This document shows, piece after piece, positions 15,944-23,273 of a stretch of DNA of 23,273 bases. Origin of the DNA: Sulfuritalea sp. Lineage in GTDB: Bacteria > Pseudomonadota > Gammaproteobacteria > Burkholderiales > Rhodocyclaceae. Each line of letters opens with the position of its first letter. Within the stretch, counting starts at the first letter, position 1. The stretch is from positions 1 through 23,273 of the forward strand of contig JALHNN010000002.1 in assembly GCA_022843505.1 (NCBI GenBank), in the 5' to 3' direction. Position numbers and translations under genes: made by a program. The notes beneath the pieces were generated by a model, which did not search any database, was not told the DNA's origin, and saw nothing but the letters and a program-made list of their open reading frames with translations.

Positions 15944-17350
15944 TCAGAACTTGTGCGCGCCGTGGGCACCCAGGGTCATGACGTACTGCAACCAGAGCTG
16001 GTTGTCGGTACGCCCCGCTCCGCGCGAGGTGTCGCGCGCGAGTTGCAACCGAAGGCGGGCAAACTCGGATGTCGCGTAGTCGACCATCACCGTATTGCGC
16101 GCCGGCTTCCAGCTCGCCAGTTGCGGCAGATCGGTGGCCACCAGGGTCGGGCCGAAACTCGGTGTCCCGGAATCGAGCTTGTCGTAGCGATAACCGACGC
16201 GCCAGCTCGGCATGAACTGCCAGACCCCCTGCGCGTAATAGCCCGTCTGCCGCGACGAGTAGCTGTCGGTGATGCCGGCCGATCCGCCGCAGGCGCCGCT
16301 GGAATCGCGCTCGCGACAGGTCAGCCGGCCGTCTTCCTGGCGACGGAAATACTCCGCCTGCAGCTTGAAGCTGCGCTCCTTTGCATTGCCGTTGGGCGCC
16401 CACTTCCAGACGAAATCGAGTCCGGTGGTGCGGCTCTTGCCGCCAAACAGGACGCGCGTCGCCGACGCCGCCGCATCCTCCCCGTCGTAGCCCCGTTCGT
16501 GCGGATTGGTGGCGACATGCGAGACTCCCGCGCGCCAGCTATGCGAGTTGCCGACGTCACCGCCGAGGCGCGCAAACGCCGTTCCCAGGCCACCGCTGCC
16601 CAGGTTGCGCGCACCTCCCGGAAAAGCGTTGTCGCGAGCCGCTTCCAGGCCGAGTTCGAAGTAGGTCTCGGTCGGCGCCAGCCATTTGGCCTGGAAACCT
16701 TCGGCCGTCAGCTTGTTGCCGAAGAAGGCGGCATAGGCCAGCGGGGCATCGGCGAAATCCCAGGCATGGGGGTGGATCTCGTTGTTGTAGCCGATGCCGG
16801 AAAGGAAGCGGCCGCCCTTGACGGTGAAGCCGCCGCCAAGACCGAGGGTCTGCACATAGGCTTCCTCCAGCTCGATCGCATTTTCCGGGGTCAGTGCCAG
16901 GTTCAGGTAGCCGCGGAAGTTCGGATCGATATTGGCCGCCATGGTCAGTTCGGTTTCGCCGAGGCTGAAGTTGCGGCGGCGCGGCGGGCCGAGTTCGTCG
17001 GGTTCGCCCGCCGGAGCAAACCCCTGCAGGGTCCAGCTCGACGGATTGACCCGGGTCAAGGTCAGCGCTGCCTGCAGGTTGAGGCCGATCTCCGGATTGA
17101 AACTGCTAGCCTTGCCCTCACCAGCGCGGGCGGTCTGGGTTGCCGCCTTGTCGGCGGCGGCCTTGGCCTGGGTCGACGTCGACTCGGCCTGCAGCAGGCG
17201 CTTTTCCAGCGACTCGATGCGTTGTTCGTAGGACTTTCTCATCTGCGCGATTTCCTCGCGCAGGGCCTTCAGGTCGGCGTCGGCGGCCGACGCCGGGAGG
17301 CTGGCAAGCGCGCCAAGCGCCGCCAGCACCCCGATGGATGCGTATTTCAT
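15944..17350 (-). CDS. Outer-membrane beta-barrel protein with N-terminal coiled coil, zinc-locus associated
   Basis: A 468-residue precursor with signal peptide MKYASIGVLAALGALASLPASA. A coiled-coil segment follows (about 23-75: LKALREEIAQMRKSYEQRIESLEKRLLQ region). The remainder has alternating hydrophobic/aromatic strands such as TYFELGLEAARD, GYYAQGVWQF and WRVGYRYDKL. The last residue is Phe, the outer-membrane barrel assembly signal. Two cysteines (in LTCRERDSSGACGG) could form a loop disulfide. No TonB box or plug domain is seen, so this is a porin-like barrel rather than a TonB-dependent receptor such as ZnuD. The start at 17350 was chosen for the signal peptide; an upstream Met is rejected. 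Its place directly ahead of znuA suggests passive entry of metal or a metal chelate through the outer membrane, which is an inference. Confidence 0.82.
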   Translation of the reverse strand: MKYASIGVLAALGALASLPASAADADLKALREEIAQMRKSYEQRIESLEKRLLQAESTSTQAKAAADKAATQTARAGEGKASSFNPEIGLNLQAALTLTRVNPSSWTLQGFAPAGEPDELGPPRRRNFSLGETELTMAANIDPNFRGYLNLALTPENAIELEEAYVQTLGLGGGFTVKGGRFLSGIGYNNEIHPHAWDFADAPLAYAAFFGNKLTAEGFQAKWLAPTETYFELGLEAARDNAFPGGARNLGSGGLGTAFARLGGDVGNSHSWRAGVSHVATNPHERGYDGEDAAASATRVLFGGKSRTTGLDFVWKWAPNGNAKERSFKLQAEYFRRQEDGRLTCRERDSSGACGGSAGITDSYSSRQTGYYAQGVWQFMPSWRVGYRYDKLDSGTPSFGPTLVATDLPQLASWKPARNTVMVDYATSEFARLRLQLARDTSRGAGRTDNQLWLQYVMTLGAHGAHKF

Positions 17351-17377
17351 GTCGTGCTCCAGGACAAATGGAATCGG

Positions 17378-17397
17378 GCCCGCCGCCATTGGCGGGC
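17378..17397 (-). repeat. Intergenic hairpin between the Cys/His-rich gene and the barrel gene
   Basis: A perfect 7-bp inverted repeat (GCCCGCC/GGCGGGC) with a 6-base loop lies in the 62-base gap upstream of the barrel gene. On the transcribed strand no T-run follows, so it is not a standard terminator. It could stabilise the downstream mRNA or reduce read-through between the regulator and transport genes. Confidence 0.4.
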
Positions 17398-17412
17398 ACG
17401 GGAAGATTCGGA

Positions 17413-17775
17413 TCAGTCCTGAAGCGTGGGTGGAGCCCGGCTGTGAAACGCCAGCGGCCGATCAAGAGTCGGCGCTGGCAGCACGGCGACAGCGACCAAC
17501 ACCGGCCCTGTGCCCATTGCATGCGTCGCCATCGGGCCACTGGCCGGCGTGGCACCTAATCCAAGACAGGCCAGGCAGGTGGTGCAGACGTGGGACAGCA
17601 CGTGCGCCGCACTTTCGTTCTCCTCACCGTCCTGCACCGCCGTTGCTGCCGCCGGCGCATGCGCGGCCAGGTTCTCCGCCAAGTGATCGACCTGGTGCGC
17701 GAGTGCAAACTGCTGCGCCAGAAGCAGTTGCAATGCCAGCCAGATTGCCAGCAGGCCACGCCGCGTCATGCTCAT
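17413..17775 (-). CDS. Small exported Cys/His-rich protein (DUF2946-like)
   Basis: 120 residues. The N-terminal signal (MSMTRRGLLAIWLALQLLLAQQFALA) ends near residue 26. The mature part has H27, H31, H39, H58 and H62 followed by C64, C67 and C70 in HVCTTCLACLG, a plausible metal site. This layout resembles the loosely defined DUF2946 family seen beside metal transporters, but I am not certain of the family. The ATG overlaps the stop of the Fur-family gene (ATGA at 17772-17775), so it is coupled to the regulator. A second Met two codons in (17769) is an equally good start. Its role may be periplasmic zinc binding or delivery, inferred only from residues and context. Confidence 0.65.
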   Translation of the reverse strand: MSMTRRGLLAIWLALQLLLAQQFALAHQVDHLAENLAAHAPAAATAVQDGEENESAAHVLSHVCTTCLACLGLGATPASGPMATHAMGTGPVLVAVAVLPAPTLDRPLAFHSRAPPTLQD

Positions 17776-18227
17776 ACGGCCTCCCGCGACGAACAGCCGG
17801 CGCAGGTGCCGCGCAGGTCGAAGGCCAGCTCATTGAGGCGGAAGCCGCGCGGCAGGCGCGGCGGCGGCGGCGGCTCGGCCTTGAGGCAGAACACGCCGCC
17901 GCAGTCGGTGCAGCGGAAATGCACGTGATTGGCATGCTGGCGCTGGGCGCCGGCGGCGGAAAAGCGGAACACGCCGCGGGTATCGACCGCCTTCAGCGCC
18001 AGTCCGCAGGCCACCAGCGAATCCAGGATGCGGTAGAGCGTGACGCGGTCCATCGCCGGCTCGGAGCCCTCGTCCAGCCGCATTTCCATCTCCGCGTGCG
18101 ACAGCGGCTGGCGTGCCGCGTGCAGCGCATCGAGCACGCGCACCCGACCGCGCGTCACCTTGACCCCGGCAGCGCGGATCAGGTCGACGGAGACATCTGC
18201 AACGGGAGCGGCAGGGGCGCGGGCCAT
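17772..18227 (-). CDS. zur: Fur-family regulator, probably the zinc sensor Zur
   Basis: A 151-residue repressor. The winged-helix part has GVKVTRGRVRVLDAL, the SHAEM segment and the recognition-helix motif DRVTLYRILDSLVACGLA (60-77). The dimerisation/metal part has H98, H101 and H103 in HANHVHFRC and two structural-zinc pairs, C106-x-x-C109 and C142-x-x-C145. The longer open frame upstream runs through the divergent control region and is rejected; the ATG at 18227 gives family length. Zur rather than Fur is inferred from the surrounding zinc transport genes and from the palindrome 28 bases upstream. Zur proteins bind DNA with zinc and block uptake genes, so autoregulation of both divergent units is likely. 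Fur or another metal specificity cannot be excluded. Confidence 0.86.
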   Translation of the reverse strand: MARAPAAPVADVSVDLIRAAGVKVTRGRVRVLDALHAARQPLSHAEMEMRLDEGSEPAMDRVTLYRILDSLVACGLALKAVDTRGVFRFSAAGAQRQHANHVHFRCTDCGGVFCLKAEPPPPPRLPRGFRLNELAFDLRGTCAGCSSREAV

Positions 18228-18254
18228 CCCGGAATGAAACCACAGCGCAGCTAC

Positions 18255-18275
18255 AAATGCAACAAGGTTGCGTTT
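18255..18275. promoter_or_regulatory. Zur-box-like inverted repeat in the divergent control region
   Basis: Two 9-base arms (AAATGCAAC and GTTGCGTTT) surround a 3-base spacer and match at 8 of 9 positions. The 21-bp size and AT-flanked symmetry are typical of Fur/Zur operators. It is the only such site I found between the regulator and ZIP genes. It overlaps possible -35 elements on both strands: TTGCGT at 18268 with TTGAAT 17 bp later (plus), and TTGCAT with TTTCAT 17 bp later (minus). One bound dimer could therefore shut off both units. Confidence 0.7.
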
Positions 18276-18296
18276 ACTGGATTGCTGTGATTGAAT
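18268..18296 (+). promoter_or_regulatory. Candidate promoter of the rightward metal unit
   Basis: TTGCGT (18268-18273) and TTGAAT (18291-18296) are separated by 17 bp. The hexamers match the sigma-70 consensus at 3 and 4 of 6 positions. The -35 lies inside the right arm of the palindrome, as expected for a repressed promoter. The predicted start is about 18303, which favours the ZIP start codon at 18334 over the one at 18295. Confidence 0.35.
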
Positions 18297-18333
18297 GCCG
18301 GCTTGGAAATTTCCGCCGCACGGCCCCCGCCCG

Positions 18334-19143
18334 ATGTCCGCCCCGCTCCTCACCCAGATCGTCCTTGCCTGCCTGCTCGGCGGCGTGCTCAGCGTCGCCG
18401 CGGCAGCGCTGGTCATGTTCGGCCTGCCGAGGAAGTGGCTGGGCTTCACGGTGAGCTTTTCCACCGGCCTGCTGCTCGCCACGGCCACCCTGCACCTCCT
18501 GCCCGAGGCGCTCGAGAGCGGGCTGACGCCGCGCGAGGTGTTTCCCCTGCTGCTGGGCGGCATCCTCGCCTTCTTCATGCTCGAGAAGTACGCCCTGTGG
18601 CGCCACGCCCACGCCGGCACGGATCCTGATGCCCATCAGGGGGACGTGCAGTGCGATGACCACACCCATGGCCACCACCACCATCACGGTGTCGCCGGCA
18701 GCCAGGGCGAAACCCTGTCGATCCTGGTCGGCGACGGCTTCCACAACTTTACCGACGGCCTGCTGATCGCCGCCGCCTTCCTCGCCGACCCCATGCTCGG
18801 CTGGGGCACCACGGCGGCCATCATCGCCCACGAAGTACCTCAGGAAGCCGGTGACTTCGCCATCCTGCTCGCCGCCGGCTGGAAGCGCGGCCGCGCCCTG
18901 TTGTGGAACGGCGTCTCCAGCCTCACCGCCGTGGCCGGCGGCATCATCGGCTACTACGCCCTGGAAAGCGCCCGCGACTGGGTTCCCTACATCATCACCG
19001 TCACCGCGGCGAGCTTTCTTTACATCGCCATCGCCGACCTGATGCCACGCCTCAAGCGCGAGACGCACTCGATCGGCTGGCACGGACTGCTGCTGGCGGC
19101 CGGCATCCTCGTGGTGGCGCTGGGCAACGGACATTCACATTGA
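18334..19143 (+). CDS. ZIP-family metal (zinc) transporter
   Basis: A 269-residue inner-membrane protein with about eight helices. The two signature metal motifs are present: HNFTDGL at 137-143 (TM4) and HEVPQE at 166-171 (TM5). The loop between TM3 and TM4 is His-rich (about 91-118, including HTHGHHHHH), and the C terminus ends GHSH. ZIP proteins import Zn2+ or related divalent ions into the cytoplasm. An ATG at 18295 would add 13 residues lacking family character; 18334 is preferred, though neither has a clear ribosome site. It is the first gene of the rightward unit, downstream of the Zur-like operator. Confidence 0.9.
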   Translation: MSAPLLTQIVLACLLGGVLSVAAAALVMFGLPRKWLGFTVSFSTGLLLATATLHLLPEALESGLTPREVFPLLLGGILAFFMLEKYALWRHAHAGTDPDAHQGDVQCDDHTHGHHHHHGVAGSQGETLSILVGDGFHNFTDGLLIAAAFLADPMLGWGTTAAIIAHEVPQEAGDFAILLAAGWKRGRALLWNGVSSLTAVAGGIIGYYALESARDWVPYIITVTAASFLYIAIADLMPRLKRETHSIGWHGLLLAAGILVVALGNGHSH

Positions 19144-19160
19144 ACACAGGGAGATAGCAC

Positions 19161-19658
19161 ATGCGCATTCCTGCCACCTTGCTCGTCCTGGCCGCGCTTT
19201 CCCTTCCGGCGCTGGCCGGGAAGGGCCATGTCCACGGCGAAGGCAGCCTCGAAGTCGTGATCGAAAAGGGCAGCCTCAGCCTGCGCCTGGAACTGCCCCT
19301 GGACGTCGCCGTCGGCTTCGAGCGCGCGCCGCGGAACGACCAGGAAAAGGCCGCGCTGGCGGCGGCGCAGCGGGTGCTGGCCGATCCCGCGCTGTTCAGT
19401 ACGACACCCGCTGCCGGCTGCAAGGCCGAACCCGCGCGCATCGAGATGCCGAGGTTCGACGGCAATAAGCCGGCGGACCATGCCGACATCGAGGCCAGCT
19501 ACGAATTCCGCTGCGCCACGCCGGCGGCATTGAAGTCGGTGGAGACGACGATCTTCAAGAGCTTCAAGCGTCTCTACCGCCTCGAAGCGCGGCGTGCCGG
19601 CCCCGCGGGCCAGGGGGCGGCACGCCTGACGCCGAAGAACCCCGTCCTGGCCTGGTAA
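19161..19658 (+). CDS. DUF2796 periplasmic zinc-associated protein (ZrgA-like)
   Basis: 165 residues with signal peptide MRIPATLLVLAALSLPALA. The mature protein starts GKGHVHGEGSLEVVIEKG, with the H-x-H-G motif (H23, H25) characteristic of DUF2796 proteins. Other features are the ERAPRNDQEK segment, C87 and C118 (possible disulfide) and H107. In Vibrio cholerae the DUF2796 protein ZrgA is a Zur-regulated component of a second zinc uptake system. The long His/Asp-rich stretch found in many relatives is reduced here to a short NKPADHADIE segment. A good ribosome site (AGGGAG) precedes the start. It lies 17 bases after the ZIP gene and 10 bases before the ABC ATPase gene. It probably captures zinc in the periplasm for the following ABC module, which is an inference from context. 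Confidence 0.83.
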   Translation: MRIPATLLVLAALSLPALAGKGHVHGEGSLEVVIEKGSLSLRLELPLDVAVGFERAPRNDQEKAALAAAQRVLADPALFSTTPAAGCKAEPARIEMPRFDGNKPADHADIEASYEFRCATPAALKSVETTIFKSFKRLYRLEARRAGPAGQGAARLTPKNPVLAW

Positions 19659-19668
19659 GCACCCGGCG

Positions 19669-20360
<692 letters not shown>

Positions 20361-20364
<4 letters not shown>

Positions 20365-21620
20365 AAGCCGTGCTGCGCCTTGCCGCGCTCTCGGCCTGGA
20401 GCCGGCGCCTGACCCTGGGCCTGACGCTGATCGCCATCGCCCTGGCGGTGACGCTGCTGCTGGCGGTGGAGCGCATCCGCACCGACGCGCGTCAGAGCTT
20501 CACCCAGTCGGTGTCGGGCGTGGACCTGGTGGTCGGCGCGCGCACCGGCGGCGTGCAGCTGATGCTGCATGCCGTGTTCCACGCCGGCACGGCAAGCAAC
20601 AACATCGGCTGGGAGAGCTACCGCGCGATTGCCTCGCACCCGGCCGTCGACTGGGCCCTGCCGCTGTCGCTGGGGGACTCGCACCGCGGCTTTGCCGTGC
20701 TCGGCACCAGCACGGACTATTTCAACCGCTTCCGCCATGGCGACCGGGAGGAACTGCGCTTTCGCGAGGGCAAGGCCTTCGCCGGGGTGTTCGAGGCCGT
20801 GCTCGGCAGCGAGGTGGCGCAGGGCCTGGGCTACCGGCTCGGCGACGCCATCACCCTGAGCCACGGGCTGGCCGAGCGCGGCCCGGAGCATGGCGACAAG
20901 CCCTTCCGTATCACCGGCATCCTGGCGCCGACCGGCACGCCGGTCGATCGCACGGTCCATGTCAGCCTCGAATCGATCACCGCCTTGCACCTCGACTGGG
21001 TCGGCGGCGCGCCGCTGCCGGGCGTGACCATCCCGCCCGAATTCGTCGCCAAGTTCGACCTGCGGCCGAAGGAGATCACGGCGGCGCTGGTCGGGCTCAA
21101 GCAACGCAGCGACGTGTTCCGCATGCAGCGCTTCATCAACCAGTATCGCGGCGAACCCCTGCTCGCGGTGATGCCCGGCGTGGCCCTCGATGAACTGTGG
21201 CAGTCCGTGGCCCTGGTCGAACGCAGCCTGCTGGCGATCTCGGCGCTGGTGGTGCTGGTCGGGCTGGCCGGAATGGCGGCAACGCTGCTCGCCGGACTCA
21301 ACGAACGGCGCCGCGAACTGGCCATCCTGCGCGCCCTGGGCGCCGGCCCGGGCCAGATCTTCCTGATGCTGACGGCCGAAGGCGTGCTGGTCACCGCGGC
21401 CGGCGCCCTGCTCGGCCTCATACTGCTGACCCTGGGCAGCGGACTGGCGGCGCCCTGGCTGGTCGAACGCCTCGGCATCGTTGTGGCCACGCGGCTCCCC
21501 GGCAGCGAGGAACTTGCATTGCTCGCGGCTGTCATCGGCACGGGTCTGCTGGCCAGCCTGGTTCCGGGCTGGCGCGCCTGGCGCATGTCGCTGGCCGACG
21601 GCCTGACGCCGAAAAACTGA
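20361..21620 (+). CDS. FtsX-fold ABC permease (MacB/LolC superfamily, ZrgC-like)
   Basis: 419 residues. One N-terminal transmembrane helix (about 17-36, LTLGLTLIAIALAVTLLLAV) is followed by a large periplasmic domain (about 40-285) and three C-terminal helices (about 288-415), the type VII ABC layout. The segment ERRRELAILRALGAGPGQIF between the second-last helices is the FtsX-family coupling region. Such mechanotransmission permeases do not usually pass a substrate through the membrane; they drive periplasmic events. Yet the homologous module is tied to zinc uptake in Vibrio, so the mechanism is interesting. It is coupled to the ATPase gene and followed 8 bases later by the DUF3299 gene. Confidence 0.9.
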
Positions 21621-21628
21621 GGATGCCC

Positions 21629-22153
21629 ATGAAACGCCTGCTGCTACTGATTGCCCTCTGCCTGGCGCTGCCGCTGCAGGCCGCCGACGATTACCGCGAC
21701 ATCAAGTGGGAAGTGCTGGTGCCCAAGGGATGGGATCCGAGCAAGGATCTCAAGGCGCTGGACCTGGGCAATCTGCAGGACAACGACCCGCGGGCCATGG
21801 AGGCGCTGGAGAAGATCCGCCAGATGTGGGACAACGCGCCCACCGATCCGGCCCTGGCCGGTGCCAGGGTGCGACTGCCGGGCTTCGCCATCCCGCTGGA
21901 GAACAAGGGCGGCAAGGTCTCCGAGTTCCTCCTGGTGCCCTATTTCGGCGCCTGCATCCATACACCGCCGCCACCGGCCAACCAGATCATCCACGTGGTG
22001 ACGAAGAAGCCGTTAACCAAGCTGCTCACCATGGACACGGTCAAGGTCAGCGGCACGCTGAGCCTGCATTCGGCGAGCACGCCCTGGGGCAACGCCGGCT
22101 ACCGCCTGACGCTGGACAAGATCGTTCCCTACGAGGAACCGAAGAAAAAGTAG
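21629..22153 (+). CDS. DUF3299 family exported protein
   Basis: 174 residues with signal peptide MKRLLLLIALCLALPLQA. The mature protein contains WEVLVPKGWDP, PGFAIPLE, the diagnostic DUF3299 core YFGACIHTPPPPANQII (105-121, with C109 and H111) and a VSGTLSL strand. DUF3299 proteins repeatedly accompany DUF2796/FtsX-type ABC modules; their biochemical role is not known to me. The start at 21629 was chosen because GAGGA stands at the right distance; an ATG two codons earlier (21623) lies inside that ribosome site. It is the last gene of the rightward unit. C109 with H111 could bind metal, which is an inference from the residues only. Confidence 0.85.
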   Translation: MKRLLLLIALCLALPLQAADDYRDIKWEVLVPKGWDPSKDLKALDLGNLQDNDPRAMEALEKIRQMWDNAPTDPALAGARVRLPGFAIPLENKGGKVSEFLLVPYFGACIHTPPPPANQIIHVVTKKPLTKLLTMDTVKVSGTLSLHSASTPWGNAGYRLTLDKIVPYEEPKKK

Positions 22154-22177
22154 CGCCGTCCACCAGGGATACCTTCC

Positions 22178-22190
22178 CCGGCCCGGCCGG
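22178..22190. terminator. Weak GC-rich inverted repeat between convergent genes
   Basis: CCGGCC-C-GGCCGG is a perfect 6-base inverted repeat, 24 bases after the DUF3299 stop, in the gap before the convergent methyltransferase gene. The spacer is too short for a full stem, and no T-run follows. It is a weak candidate for a shared termination or decay-blocking element. Confidence 0.2.
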
Positions 22191-22201
22191 AGACATAGCT
22201 T

Positions 22202-23273
22202 TCAATCCACCTGCAGCAGCAGCCCCTTGAGGTATTCGCCCTCGGGAAAGGCGAGGTCGACCGGATGGTCGGCGGCGCCATGCAACTGCTGCACGATGCG
22301 CGCACTCATTTTGGTCGATGCGCCTGCGTCGAGCGCTGCGCCGGCGACAATCTTGCGGAACAGCTCGGCGCCGATGCCGCCCGAACACGAGTAGCTCATC
22401 AGCAGGCCGCCCGGCGCCAGCAGCTGCAGGCCGAGCAGGTTGATGTCCTTGTAGGCCCGCGCAGCGCGCTCGGCCTGCGCCGCGGTGTGGGCAAACTTGG
22501 GCGGATCGAGGATGATCAGGTCATAGCGCTCGCCGGCGGCGCGCAGGCTGCGCAACTCGCCGAAGACATCGGCTTCGAGCCAGATCGCGCGCGCCGCGTC
22601 GAGCTGGGGATTCAAGGCCAAGTTGCGACGGGCCGCGTCCAGTGCCGGGCCGGAGCTGTCGACCGACACGACCTCACGGGCGCCGCCGGCCAGCGCCTGC
22701 AGCGAGAAACCGCCGGTATAGCAGAAGCAGTTGAGCACGCGCCGGTCGCGCGCGATTTCGGCGACGCGGCGGCGGTTGTCGCGCTGGTCGAGATAGAAGC
22801 CGGTCTTGTGGCCGCCGACGATATCGACCGCCAGGCGTACGCCGTTTTCCTCGATCACCAGGTCCTCGGCGCCGGCCGCGCCATGCAGCCAGCCGGTCAG
22901 CGGATCGAGGCCTTCGAGGCTGCGCAGGTCGAGGTCCGAGCGCTCGTAGATGCGCGCGCAGCCGGTGGCCTTGAGCAGAGAGTCGGCGATGGCGCCACGC
23001 CACTTCTCGGCGCCGGCGGTGCTGAGCTGGACCACCACGGTATCGCCATAGCGGTCTGCGATCACGCCGGGGAGGCCGTCGGACTCGGCGTGGACCAGGC
23101 GCAGGCCCTGCTGCCCGGCAAGCTCCGGCAGGGCCGCGCGACGCGCCACGGCGGCGGCGACGCGGCGCTTGAAGAAACCGTGATCGATGACTTCCCCGGC
23201 GTCGAAGCTCCAGACCCGGGCGCGGATCTGCGAGGCCGGGCTCCAGGCCGCGCGCGCCAGCGGCCGCCCCTCG
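22202..23273 (-). CDS. rlmI: Class I SAM-dependent rRNA cytosine methyltransferase, RlmI-like (5' end missing)
   Basis: About 357 codons are visible; the gene runs off the right edge. The frame stays open to 23273 and reads through the N-terminal PUA-domain region (RPLARAAWSPASQIRARVWSFD, then IDHGFFKRRV). This matches RlmI, which methylates a 23S rRNA cytosine. Downstream are the domain with ERSDLDLRSLEGL, GHKTGFYLDQRDNR, the SAM-binding motif NCFCYTGGFSLQAL, VDSSGPALDAARRNLALN, the DPPKF catalytic motif and SCSGGI, whose Cys is the likely catalytic nucleophile. The first Val/Met-type codons near 23149 are internal, not the start. It converges with the metal unit. Confidence 0.9.
   Translation of the reverse strand, partial: EGRPLARAAWSPASQIRARVWSFDAGEVIDHGFFKRRVAAAVARRAALPELAGQQGLRLVHAESDGLPGVIADRYGDTVVVQLSTAGAEKWRGAIADSLLKATGCARIYERSDLDLRSLEGLDPLTGWLHGAAGAEDLVIEENGVRLAVDIVGGHKTGFYLDQRDNRRRVAEIARDRRVLNCFCYTGGFSLQALAGGAREVVSVDSSGPALDAARRNLALNPQLDAARAIWLEADVFGELRSLRAAGERYDLIILDPPKFAHTAAQAERAARAYKDINLLGLQLLAPGGLLMSYSCSGGIGAELFRKIVAGAALDAGASTKMSARIVQQLHGAADHPVDLAFPEGEYLKGLLLQVD

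Overview
The window is high-GC bacterial chromosome with almost no non-coding space. It fits a betaproteobacterium, probably of the Rhodocyclales type. The grounds are the linkage of a PBP1A gene, cyaY, a small lptM-like lipoprotein gene and lysA, the HslV propeptide reading MEQYHG before TTI, and GC-rich codon use throughout. This placement is an inference from gene content, not from a marker gene. I see no tRNA, rRNA, CRISPR array, insertion sequence or phage gene, and no gene-free stretch longer than about 220 bases.

Region 1 (1-6569). The 3' end of a class A penicillin-binding protein converges with cyaY on the minus strand. Divergent from cyaY runs a plus-strand chain of lptM-like lipoprotein, lysA, RND adaptor lipoprotein and RND permease. 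Each gene overlaps the next by 1-4 bases, so an envelope lipoprotein, the last step of lysine synthesis and a two-gene efflux pump look translationally coupled.

Region 2 (6696-9931, minus). A three-gene set: an HD-type metal phosphohydrolase, an APH-fold small-molecule kinase and a divergent enolase. The enolase keeps its metal ligands and catalytic lysines but replaces two active-site positions (Glu to Asp, His to Ala). This is a candidate undescribed phospho-metabolite pathway.

Region 3 (10136-14101, minus). A protein with duplicated helical and STAS-like modules, hslV, hslU and an AEC-family transporter, preceded by a candidate promoter with a small perfect palindrome.

Region 4 (14247-22153). 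A metal, most likely zinc, island made of two divergent five-gene units around one 21-bp near-perfect inverted repeat at 18255-18275. Leftward: Fur/Zur-family regulator, a Cys/His-rich exported protein, an outer-membrane barrel protein, a ZnuA-like binding protein and a ZnuB-like permease, with no cognate ATPase gene. Rightward: ZIP transporter, DUF2796 periplasmic protein (ZrgA-like), ABC ATPase, FtsX-fold permease and DUF3299 protein. The last four recall the Vibrio cholerae Zrg zinc uptake locus. Together they read as a Zur-controlled zinc acquisition programme spanning the outer membrane, periplasm and inner membrane.

Region 5 (22202-23273, minus). The 3' part of an RlmI-type rRNA cytosine methyltransferase gene, running off the right edge.
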